Positions 46,983 to 55,359 of a stretch of DNA of 64,000 nt are shown in pieces. Position numbers and translations under genes: made by a program. Location of the stretch: the NCBI RefSeq assembly GCF_014905175.1, contig NC_057793.1:17763673-17827672 (forward strand). Direction: 5' to 3'. How positions within the stretch are numbered: position 1 is the first letter of the stretch; each line of letters opens with the position of its first letter. This DNA comes from Aphidius gifuensis (lineage: Eukaryota > Arthropoda > Insecta > Hymenoptera > Braconidae). The notes under the pieces are model-generated. The model was not told the DNA's origin and did not search any database. It was given only the letters and a program-made list of their open reading frames with translations.

Positions 46983-47909
46983 AATCCACATTCTCTCAAC
47001 TCTTCAATAATTGACAATAATCTCATTATCATGATTCGGATTACCAGCTGCTCTTGATGCTACTAATAATCGTAATCGATCAACAAGTTCATTCGGATCG
47101 TCCCAATAGATATAATTGACTCTAGTTGGATTATTTTTTCTAAGAGTCATAACCGTTGGTAATAATCCAGTACCATAATGCTCATTATCATTATTCTTAT
47201 GAGGTGCAATAAAATCAATGTATTTTCGAGATGCTGAGATTTTTATTGGCATATTAGATCTATGATATTGATGATGTGCGTTTGTATTATTAATAATTTC
47301 ATTATAATTTTTTTCATCAATATCAGTGATAGTTCTTCTATCTGGTGACTTCATAAATAATAATTCCATTAATCCTGGTGTTATTTTGTAAGATGTATCA
47401 AAAATATTTAATTCATCATCGTTAAAGAACATTTTTGCATTTCCAATTTTGTAATCAGATTTCACTTTTTTTACACCATAATTTTTATCCCACTATTGAT
47501 TTTTCCTAAGTAATCATCTATTAAATCTTTATTTGATTCTTCCACAAATGTTTCCTCACCTTCATCAGAGGTATCATATTCACCTTCTTGTTCATAAACT
47601 GATTCTTCAATATCAGAAGTACTATAATTGTCCTCATGTGTTGAATTATTTTTTTCATCATTCGTTTTTTTTTTTATCCGGAAATGATTTATCATCAATT
47701 AATGATTTTTTGTTGATCGTTGTTGTTGTTGGCAGTTGTGCAGCTAATTTGTTGAGCGGTGTGACAACAGGTTTAAGATATTCATTCGCAACTTCTGATA
47801 TATTTTCTTTCCCTAATTTTATCAATTGATATTTTTTTCGAATAACGTCTTTTTCAATTTCACTTAAAAATTTTATTTAATCAACTAGTTCTTGCTCACA
47901 AAGAGGCAT
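46983..47909 (-). pseudogene. DUF8207-like Polinton protein, left arm
   Basis: Start ATG 47909 (MPLCEQE in the right copy). N-terminal region acidic and low-complexity; C-terminal domain (47465-47004) with GLMELLFMKSPDRRTI, NAHHQYHRSN, GTGLLPTVM and IYWDDPNELVDRLRLL, the pattern of the DUF8207 family found in insect Polintons. Function unknown. Breaks: one frame change in the N-terminal region, a 5-base loss near 47500, and one extra base near 47020 that shifts the last residues. It retains about 50 nt (47750-47810) that the right-arm copy has lost. Confidence 0.8.
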
Positions 47910-47946
47910 GTTGATCCTTCGCGATTTTACAATTAACTGAGAAAAT

Positions 47947-48663
47947 TTAACAAATTGTTTCGTTATTTATAGTTATAAAGCAGTCAAAATTTTTTCTGTA
48001 TCTCCCTTTTTCTATATCTCTATCTTTATCGATACACAGGAAGCAATATTTTTCTTTCCAACAATCCACACACATCTGCCGGAATTTACTATACTCCATA
48101 TTAATATTAACGTGATCGTGATGTATATGCTTTAAATTTGTATCATTTTGTGGGAAGACTATTAAGAAATTGATATTATCATGTATTAAATGTTTTCGTA
48201 TTCGTGCATATGATTGACATAAATAAAAAGAATCAACAGCTTTGTGCCTTCCCATACAAAAAAATGCTTTTATATGGTCCTGCTTTTCAGTTGCAACGTC
48301 GTCAAATATTAACAAAGAATTTGGTTTTGCTTCGGCAACTGGTACAACTTGATCGTTGTCTGAAAATTTATAATAATTTATTTCTTCAAGTGGTTCTAGT
48401 AACTTTTCTGAAAATTGATATTTTGGTTGGTATAATGATTTACTATAAATATAAATATTTGCAAATCGTAAACCATTTGGATCAACAATTAAACTCATTA
48501 AAGCGTTCGTTTTACCACAATTACTTCCTCCAATTATCGCACATCTTATTGTATTTGGTAGTAAATCACCATGTCGTTTTTCTTTTAAACCATTACCACT
48601 TTTCGATGTAATTATATCAAAGTTTATAACTGGTAATTTTAGAGCTTGTTTCTGGTATTCCAT
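47947..48663 (-). CDS. Packaging ATPase (FtsK/HerA type), left arm, intact
   Basis: 238 codons from ATG 48663. A32-like DNA-packaging ATPase that would pump element DNA into a capsid. Walker A GGSNCGKTNAL (about residues 40-50), Walker B SLLIFDDV (about 118-125), sensor-like LCQSYARI. The longer upstream open frame is not used: a TATA box and TCAGT initiator place transcription start just before this ATG, as in the right-arm copy. Divergent from the PLA2 gene. Confidence 0.9.
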   Translation of the reverse strand: MEYQKQALKLPVINFDIITSKSGNGLKEKRHGDLLPNTIRCAIIGGSNCGKTNALMSLIVDPNGLRFANIYIYSKSLYQPKYQFSEKLLEPLEEINYYKFSDNDQVVPVAEAKPNSLLIFDDVATEKQDHIKAFFCMGRHKAVDSFYLCQSYARIRKHLIHDNINFLIVFPQNDTNLKHIHHDHVNINMEYSKFRQMCVDCWKEKYCFLCIDKDRDIEKGRYRKNFDCFITINNETIC

Positions 48664-48736
48664 CGTGATGAGCACTGAGCTCAAATCATATAAATTCAAC
48701 CGTTTTATACCAAAGCAAATCAGTCTGTTATAAGCT

Positions 48737-49126
48737 ATAATTGAGCATACATCAAAAAAGAAAAAGAACAAAAAACGTTGTGGAAAAGGAATACTCAATA
48801 AAATAATCAACAAGTTACCATTCGAACTCCATCTGCCTGGTTACTCATATTGTGGACCAGGTACCAAGTTAGAAAAACGTTTAGCAAGAGGAGATCCGGG
48901 AATTAATCCTTTGGACGCAGCCTGTAAAAATCACGATATTGCATATTCGAAAAATCGCAACGACATTAAGGCATGAAACGCAGCTGATGATATTTTAGCT
49001 CGTGAAGCAGCTAAACGTATTTTTTCTAAAGACGCAAGTTTAAGTAAGAGAGCAGCAGCTACATTCGTTACTGGAGCAATGAAAATAAAATCAAAATTCG
49101 GTATGGGTTGTGTTAATGAAAAAAAT
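48737..49126 (+). pseudogene. Phospholipase A2-like virion protein, left arm, truncated
   Basis: Same as 51631-52590 but the start codon is ATA (48737-48739), codon 80 is TGA (48974-48976), and homology stops at about 49126, before the basic and hydrophobic regions. The PLA2 motif (YCGPGTKLEKRL, CKNHDIAYSKN) is still readable. Confidence 0.88.
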
Positions 49127-49653
49127 CAATATTACAGTTGCTGAAGCAACTGTGCCTTCCCTTCGGGGGGAATTTTAATTTCAATTTTTAGTCTATTGAA
49201 AATTGAGGTAATGAATAAAAATGATTCGTGAATAGAAATATTTATTTTTTATTGTTATAATGCGTAAAGTTTATTTAATTTTCGTTCATTTTGCTTGTTC
49301 CTTCTGATGGGTCATCTTCATTTCCGGAATCGCTTTCTTCTACCTTTTTAAATTCCTTGTTTTTATTTATTTTGTTGTACCATGATTCTACTCTGTGAAT
49401 GTTTAAAATCTATTTATAAATTTCCATATTATATTTTATTTCTTTTACTTTACTTTTTTCTCTCTGTTGAATTAGGATTTAGTGTTTTTGTCGTTGTCGA
49501 AGTCGTTGTTAAGTTTTTAATCTTTTTATATTCATTTATTTTCAATTCTTTCAGCGTATCACGTCACCCTTTTTTCCCTCGAAACTTTCTGCCTCTTCAT
49601 TCCACATATTTAGTTCAATCTGAAATATATATTTTTTAGTAAATTTAGTATCT
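49127..49653. other. Junction spacer between the two F arms
   Basis: Shares nothing with either arm. On the minus strand there are short reading stretches with possible splice signals: an acidic tail near 49385-49277 (SDSGNEDDPSEG), a Thr-rich stretch near 49520-49480, and one near 49620-49555 preceded by TTTCAG. It may be captured host or element 3' sequence; no gene can be assigned. Confidence 0.45.
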
Positions 49654-50358
49654 TTAGTTAGTTTTTTTTTCATCTAAATTTGATTTTACTTCGTAATCAC
49701 TGTCGTCTGCTAATGGTACAAGCCATTCAATTTTTGTAAGTTTTAAATCAAATTCTGGCATATTAGGAACTCTCTCATTATCTCGTACGATCGCATTCAA
49801 ATTTGAACGTGATCGTATCATAATGAGTTCATGTTTCGCATTGACAATTATTTTTTGATAATCTTCAGCAAAGCCAAAAATTATATTTAATGGAACGCAT
49901 GTATCAAAATATCCATCATCATTTATCAATTTCATACCATTTTGATTTATCCACCCTGCATTTTCATAATTCATTCTTGAACTTAATGACAAATAATTTT
50001 TCATTGTAGATGTTATACCAACATTCTTTGATTTATCAATTAAAACTCCATTTAATTCATAACGCATTTCATCAAACAAAAAACACATAGCATTATTTAC
50101 TAACGTTAAAGGATAAATATCAGCAAGTGGATCTTCTGCATTTGCAGCAACACGTTCTTGCGTTAATTTTCCACTCATACGTATGTAGCTTTTTGATAGT
50201 AGAACAAACAAATCTTGATTCTGTATTGATATTCTTATTTCATCACTATTATCGAAGCTCGTTGATCCAAATGACTGATGAGCATGTAGCTCATAGTTGG
50301 ATATTTCATTGTTAAATTGAACTGGCGCGTTTATATCGAAAATATTTTCATCACTCAT
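49654..50358 (-). pseudogene. Polinton major capsid protein, N-terminal half
   Basis: ATG 50358, 234 codons to a stop at 49654. First jelly-roll of a double-jelly-roll (hexon-like) capsid protein: NEISNYELHAHQSFG, FDNSDEIRISIQNQDLFVLLSKSYI, LVNNAMCFLFDEMRYELNG, MIRSRSNLNAIV, KLTKIEWLVP. Such proteins form icosahedral capsids of Polinton/adintovirus particles and are normally about twice this long. The second half is missing, and sequence past codon ~227 turns into the junction spacer, so the break coincides with the arm junction. Promoter elements lie at 50486-50526. Confidence 0.85.
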
Positions 50359-50483
50359 TTTGACGTGTAAAACAATTAAGACAAGTTATATTTATCCAAT
50401 TAAAGTTCCAAAATTTTTTTTTACTTTTAGACCTAGACTCTGCAGGTAATTTATATTCTGAGATGTCAACTTCTTGACTGCTC

Positions 50484-50526
50484 GATTCAGACTGACTGGA
50501 GGTGTCCATGATGTGCTGCTTTTATA
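50484..50526 (-). promoter_or_regulatory. Capsid gene promoter: TATA and TCAGT
   Basis: TATAAAAG (50526-50519, minus) is followed about 32 nt later by TCAGTCTG (A near 50492-50488). A 52-codon frame with ATG 50510 overlaps it and ends across the capsid start codon, but its ATG lies upstream of the predicted transcription start, so it is probably not translated. Confidence 0.6.
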
Positions 50527-50573
50527 CGATGCCCCACGTTTAATAGCGCGTGAATTGAAGCAAATTCCCATTC

Positions 50574-51245
50574 CTATGATTTTACGTGTAACGTAATGGT
50601 TATTGTTTCACCACGGAAATTCACTAATTTTCCGTTTTGATCAACAATTTTTAATGGTAAATGATCAATGGTTTTAACAGTAATTGGTAAATAGATTGGA
50701 TTAGCTGGTACTCCAATTATTTTATAACCAGGTGGTACAGCAGGAAAAAAGTTATATATTGTATAAACTTTTTGTTGATTCACGTAAGCTCCTGTTGTAA
50801 TGTTGCACTCGATTCTCAATGTATTCACTTTTAAAATATTAATCGGGTAGTTTGATTCATATTTTGTTTTAGAACTCAATATTCTCGGTGTAAATCCTAG
50901 TAAACGTGCTGGTGATTTTGGTTTTACAAAATCAATGTCTCTTTCACTTGTAATATATGAATGTAGAGTATTTTTATTATATGTAATTTTGATATTATAT
51001 TTTTCTAAGTAAGCAGCTAGATCATCTATTTCATAACTTCCAGTTGGTATTTCAATTGTATCATAACTGTTCAAATATGTAATCATATTATTTTCGTGAT
51101 CGATATTTGGTAATGAATTAAATGATAAAAATGAAATAAGTGCTAATGAATAATTTTTTTCACTTGATAATTGTATGGGTGGAAAGTAATCAGTTTCTAA
51201 GACTGAAGATTTACCGGTGAGAGTTAAAGTAAACGTATCGTTCAT
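50574..51245 (-). CDS. Minor capsid (penton-like) protein
   Basis: 223 codons, ATG 51245; the TTG at 51251 is not needed because the mRNA start is predicted at 51266. Single-jelly-roll penton of Polintons: NYSLALISFLSFNSLPNI near the N-terminus, then YLNSYDTIEIPTGSYEIDDL, RLLGFTPRIL and a C-terminal strand ETITITLHVKS. It would occupy capsid vertices. Fully open. Lies between the protease and capsid genes on the same strand, as expected for the late-gene block. Confidence 0.88.
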   Translation of the reverse strand: MNDTFTLTLTGKSSVLETDYFPPIQLSSEKNYSLALISFLSFNSLPNIDHENNMITYLNSYDTIEIPTGSYEIDDLAAYLEKYNIKITYNKNTLHSYITSERDIDFVKPKSPARLLGFTPRILSSKTKYESNYPINILKVNTLRIECNITTGAYVNQQKVYTIYNFFPAVPPGYKIIGVPANPIYLPITVKTIDHLPLKIVDQNGKLVNFRGETITITLHVKS

Positions 51246-51262
51246 TGTCAAGGTTGATAAAT

Positions 51263-51298
51263 AACTGATTGGAAATTTTCTTTTCTTCTGCTTTTATA
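51263..51298 (-). promoter_or_regulatory. Penton promoter overlapping the protease stop
   Basis: TATAAAAG (51298-51291) precedes TCAGTT (51268-51263) by 30-32 nt, leaving a leader of about 21 nt before ATG 51245. The protease stop TAA (51296-51294) lies inside the TATA box. Confidence 0.7.
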
Positions 51299-51656
51299 GT
51301 TTTCCTGTGAGAAATGCGAGACATAAATGTCCACAATTATACGTATTCCAATCTTGATAACGTTTATGATTATGCTAATTAAGATAAACATTAAGATAAC
51401 TGACAAGATCTTTCGGTGGCTGTAAGTTGCCAAAACTATCAAAGTATATTGCTGAATTTTTATTGAGTTTTTTATATGCTACCCAATGTGTTCCAGGATT
51501 CCTTTTATCATCTAAATTAATGATTCCACACTCTTGTTTCCAAGGTCCATCTTTTGGCATATCATTTCGCATAAAAACTCCACGGAAATTAGCAATTTTT
51601 GATTGTTTAGCAAATTTTAATAAATCACCGTCAGTTAAAGCTCTTTGTGGTAGCAT
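51294..51656 (-). pseudogene. Adenain/Ulp1-like maturation cysteine protease, one stop
   Basis: ATG 51656, 121 codons. Catalytic His in NPGTHWVAYKK, the acidic residue in YFDSFGN, and the nucleophile Cys in YNCGHLCLAFL. An in-frame TAG (51377-51375) separates the Cys from the rest, so this copy should be inactive unless read through. It would process capsid precursors. Its first codons overlap the last 26 nt of the PLA2 gene in another frame. Confidence 0.85.
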
Positions 51657-52590
51657 CAGTTGAAGTTTTGGTTGGAGAGAGATAAAGTCCCATACCGCTT
51701 TTATGTGGTGTTAAATAAAGTCCTTTTCCGATGGCAATCGATTCCATCATTTTATTATGTCGCTTATTTTCATTTAATTGTTCTTTACTTGTCTTTACTG
51801 CATTGATAGCTTTGACAACACCAGATGCTCCACCAACTAATCCACCCAATGCTGATATAGCTGAGAAAATCGGGATTAAAAGTGGTAGTGCACCACCGAT
51901 ATGTTTAGCAACTGGTAAAACTCTAGGTACTGTAATAGCTTTCTTGCCACCATTTTTTTTAATAGCTGCTCTCGCACCGTTTATTGCTGATTTAATTGCA
52001 ACTGATGAATTATTTGATCCCTTCATTGCTTGTTTTGCTGCTTGTACGATTTTTGAAAATGATATTTTCTTTTTTGTTATTTTCTTTTTTTTAACTGCAC
52101 GTTTTTTATTTTTTATTAATTTTCCTCCAGTCTTTTTTTTTATTTTTCTATTTTTCAATAAAGATAATGGTTTTTTTTTTTTTCTCGTACATTTCTTTTT
52201 CTTTTTTTCAGTAACACAACCCATGCCAAATTTCGATTTTACTTTCATTGCTCCAGTAACGAATGTAGCTGCTGCTCTCTCACTTAAACTAGCGTCTTTC
52301 GAAAAAATACGTTTAGCTGCTTCACGAGCTAAAATATCATCAGCTGCGTTTCTTGCCTTGATGTCGTTGCGATTTTTCGAATATGCAATATCGTGATTTT
52401 TACAGGCTGCGTCCAAAGGATTAATTCCCGGATCTCCTCTTGCTAAACGTTTTTCTAACTTGGTACCTGGTCCACAATATGAATAACCAGGCAGATGGAG
52501 TTCGAATGGTAACTTGTTGATTATTTTATTGAGTATTCCTTTTCCACAACGTTTTTTGTTCTTTTTCTTTTTTGATGTATGCTCAATCAT
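51631..52590 (-). CDS. Phospholipase A2-like virion protein, right arm, intact
   Basis: 319 residues, ATG 52590. Residues 36-72 hold a parvovirus-VP1-type PLA2 core: calcium loop YCGPGTKLEKRL (38-49) and catalytic HD in CKNHDIAYSKN. Residues 125-190 are almost continuous Lys/Arg, suiting DNA condensation. Residues about 225-262 are hydrophobic and Gly-rich (LPLLIPIFSAISALGGLVGG), and the C-terminus has two GLYLTPHK/GLYLSPTK words. In parvoviruses this enzyme opens endosomal membrane; here the role is inferred by family. Adintovirus virion proteins carry similar domains. Fully open, unlike the left copy. Confidence 0.88.
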   Translation of the reverse strand: MIEHTSKKKKNKKRCGKGILNKIINKLPFELHLPGYSYCGPGTKLEKRLARGDPGINPLDAACKNHDIAYSKNRNDIKARNAADDILAREAAKRIFSKDASLSERAAATFVTGAMKVKSKFGMGCVTEKKKKKCTRKKKKPLSLLKNRKIKKKTGGKLIKNKKRAVKKKKITKKKISFSKIVQAAKQAMKGSNNSSVAIKSAINGARAAIKKNGGKKAITVPRVLPVAKHIGGALPLLIPIFSAISALGGLVGGASGVVKAINAVKTSKEQLNENKRHNKMMESIAIGKGLYLTPHKSGMGLYLSPTKTSTDATTKSFN

Positions 52591-52617
52591 AGCTTATAAC
52601 AGACTGATTTGCTTTGG

Positions 52618-52648
52618 TATAAAACGGTTGAATTTATATGAGCTCAGT
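52618..52648 (+). promoter_or_regulatory. ATPase promoter: TATA and TCAGT
   Basis: TATAAAA at 52618-52624 and TCAGTG with A at 52646, 28 nt apart. The upstream ATG 52638 lies before the start site, so translation begins at 52659. Confidence 0.7.
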
Positions 52649-52658
52649 GCTCATCACG

Positions 52659-53375
52659 ATGGAATACCAGAAACAAGCTTTAAAATTACCAGTTATAAAC
52701 TTTGATATAATTACATCAAAAAGTGGTGATGGTTTGATAGAAAAACGACATGGGGATTTACTACCTAATACAATAAGATGTGCGATAATTGGAGGAAGTA
52801 ATTGTGGTAAAACGAACGCTTTAATGAGTTTAATTGTTGATCCAAATGGTTTACGATTTGCAAATATTTATATTTATAGTAAATCATTATACCAACCAAA
52901 ATATCAATATTTAGAAAAGTTACTAGAACCACTTGAAGAAATAAATTATTATAAATTTTCCGACAACGATCAAGTCGTACCAGTTGATGAAGCAAAACCA
53001 AATTCGTTGTTTATATTTGATGATGTTGCAACTGAAAAGCAGGATCATATAAAAGCATTTTTTTGTATGGGAAGGCACAAAGCTGTTGATTCTTTTTATC
53101 TATGTCAATCATATGCACGAATACCAAAACATTTAATACGTGATAATATCAATTTTTTAATAGTCTTCCCACAAGATGATACAAATTTAAAGCATATACA
53201 TCACGATCACGTTAATATTGATATGGAGTATAGTAAATTCCGTCAGATGTGTGTGGATTGTTGGAAAGAAAAATATTGCTTCCTGTGTATCGATAAAGAT
53301 AGAGATATAGATAAAGGGAGATATAGAAAAAATTTTGACTGCTTTATAACTATAAATAACAAAACAATTTGTTAA
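52659..53375 (+). CDS. Packaging ATPase (FtsK/HerA type), right arm, intact
   Basis: 238 codons, nearly identical to 47947-48663 (inverted). Walker A GGSNCGKTNAL, Walker B SLFIFDDV, then FCMGRHKAVDSFYLCQSYARI. Among the few differences are KHLIRD here against KHLIHD on the left, and DIDKG against DIEKG. Starts back to back with the PLA2 gene; its last codons contain the TATA box of the next gene. Confidence 0.9.
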   Translation: MEYQKQALKLPVINFDIITSKSGDGLIEKRHGDLLPNTIRCAIIGGSNCGKTNALMSLIVDPNGLRFANIYIYSKSLYQPKYQYLEKLLEPLEEINYYKFSDNDQVVPVDEAKPNSLFIFDDVATEKQDHIKAFFCMGRHKAVDSFYLCQSYARIPKHLIRDNINFLIVFPQDDTNLKHIHHDHVNIDMEYSKFRQMCVDCWKEKYCFLCIDKDRDIDKGRYRKNFDCFITINNKTIC

Positions 53376-53387
53376 ATTTTCTCAGTT
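53351..53387 (+). promoter_or_regulatory. DUF8207-gene promoter
   Basis: TATAAATA (53351-53358, inside the ATPase coding end) and TCAGTT with A at 53384, 33 nt apart; ATG at 53413. Confidence 0.65.
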
Positions 53388-53412
53388 AATTGTAAAATCG
53401 CAAAGGAACAAC

Positions 53413-54319
53413 ATGCCTCTTTGTGAGCAAGAACTAGTTGATGAAACAAAATTTTTAAGTGAAATTGAAAAAGTACAAGACGTTATTCGGAAAAAATATC
53501 AATTGATAGAATTAGGGAAAGAAAACGCCGCTCAACAAATTAGCTTCACAACTGCCAACAACAACGGTTAGCAAAAAATCATTAATTGATGATGATAAAT
53601 CATTTCCAGATGAAAAAAATACGAATGATAAAAAAAATAATTCAACACATGAGGACAATTTTAGTACTTCTGATATTGAAGAATCAGTTTATGAACAAGA
53701 AGCTGAATATGATACTGCTGATGAAGGTGAGGAAACATTTGTGGAAGAATCAAATAAAGATTTAATAGATGATTACTTAGGAAAAATCAATAGTATACAG
53801 TGGGATAAAGATTATGGTGTAAAAAAAGTAAAATCTGACTACAAAATTGGAAATGCGAAAATTTTCTTTAACGATGATGAATTAAATATTTTTGATACAC
53901 CATACAAAATAACACCTGGATTAATGGAATTATTATTTATGAAATCACCAGACAGAAGAACTATTACTGATATTGATGAAAAAAATTATAATGAAATTAT
54001 TAATAATACAAATGCACATCATCAATATCATAGATCTAATATGCCAATAAAAAATTCAGCATCTCGGAAATACATTGATTTTATTGCACCTCATAAGAAT
54101 GTTAATAATGAGCATTATGGTACTGGATTATTACCAACGGTTATGACTCTTAGAAAAAATAATCCAACTAGAGTCAATTATATCTATTGGGACGATCCGA
54201 ATGAACTTGTTGATCGATTACGATTATTAGTAGCATCAAGAACAGCTGGTAATCCGAATCATGATAATGAGATCATGTCAATTATTGAAGAGTTGAGAGA
54301 ATGTGGATTAATATATTAA
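53413..54319 (+). pseudogene. DUF8207-like Polinton protein, right arm
   Basis: ATG 53413. After about 50 codons (MPLCEQELVDETK...) the frame closes at TAG 53568-53570 because about 50 nt present in the left copy are deleted near 53525. The main domain is open from 53741 to 54319 with GLMELLFMKSPDRRTITDI, NAHHQYHRSN, YIYWDDPNELVDRLRLL and a complete C-terminus IIEELRECGLIY. Gln/Asp/Glu-rich N-terminal half. Function unknown; conserved place between ATPase and integrase. Confidence 0.82.
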
Positions 54320-54327
54320 TATATTAA

Positions 54328-54360
54328 TATAAAAAAATCAGTCTGTATACATCCGTCAGT
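54328..54360 (+). promoter_or_regulatory. Integrase promoter: TATA and TCAGT
   Basis: TATAAAA at 54328-54334 and TCAGTG with A at 54358, exactly 30 nt apart; ATG 54366, so the leader is only about 8 nt. Confidence 0.7.
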
Positions 54361-54365
54361 GAACT

Positions 54366-55278
54366 ATGACTGATTATAAAAGAGACGTTGTGCGTGAGTT
54401 ACTCCAGCAAGAAAAAATTTTTTACGACGTAAAGTTGATATTCGTGATAAGGATGAAACGTGGCAAGCTGATCTTGTTGAAATGATTGAACATTCAAAGA
54501 TCAATTCTGGATATAATTATATTTTAACAGTCATTGATATTTTCTCAAAATTCAGCTGGGCTGTTGGACTCAAAAATAAAACTGGAAAAGAGGTAACAGC
54601 AGCAATGGAATCAATATTCAAAAAAGGTCGAATATGCAAAAATCTTCATGTGGATCAAGGAAAAGAATTTTATAATTCAACATTCAAAACAATGTTAAAA
54701 AAATATAATGTTCATATGTATTCAACATTTACTCATTTAAAAGCATCAATAGTTGAACGATTCAATAGAAAAATAATAAATAAATGTTTTTTGAATTTAG
54801 CATGCAAGGAAATTATAAATGGTTGAAATTGCTGCCAGAATTAATTAAAAAATATAATAATACAAAACATCGCACAATTAAAATGAAACCAGTTGAAGTT
54901 GTTGGTAAAAATATTAAAATATTAAAACAAACTGTATTTAAAAGTTTAAATCATTGTCATGTTAAAATTAAATTTAAATTAAATCAACATGTAAGAATAA
55001 GTAAATATAAGCATGTCTTTGATAAAGGATATAAACCAAATTGGACAAACGAAATATTCACAATTACTAAAATTAATAAAACATCACCTGTAACGTATAA
55101 GCTTAAAGACTATCAAGGAAATCCAATACAAGGAAGCTTTTATACTGAAGAGCTACAAAAAGTTCGACATTCTGACATTTATTTGATTGAAAAAGTTTTG
55201 AAAAGACGAGGGAATCAGATGTATGTAAAATATCTTGGATTTGACAATAGTCATAATCAATGGATAGATAATCAATAA
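54366..55278 (+). pseudogene. Polinton integrase, right arm, frameshifted
   Basis: Same protein as 46018-46935. Four bases are missing near 54400 (after MTDYKRDVVREL), and a second frame change lies near 54770 just after VERFNRK. Between them the core (VDQGKEFYN) is open (54482-54826), and the C-terminal part with the chromodomain-like end is open (54784-55278). Keeps the Gly after the second catalytic Asp that is Glu in the left copy. Confidence 0.88.
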
Positions 55279-55359
55279 ACTAATAAATAAAAAAAGCAAC
55301 GTGTATTTATTTTCTAACAATAATTTTTATTATATACATTTATACAACTTTTATTTACA

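Noticed and set aside
47533..48611. Plus-strand frames of 98 and 135 codons
   Set aside because: Antisense to the DUF8207 gene and ATPase; no motif and no promoter.
50355..50510. Small 52-codon protein overlapping the capsid start
   Set aside because: Its ATG lies upstream of the predicted transcription start, and the peptide is low-complexity Ser/Lys; listed only under the promoter.
51731..52396. 221-codon plus-strand frame
   Set aside because: Antisense shadow of the Lys-rich PLA2-like gene; F/L-rich composition is the complement of AAA codons.
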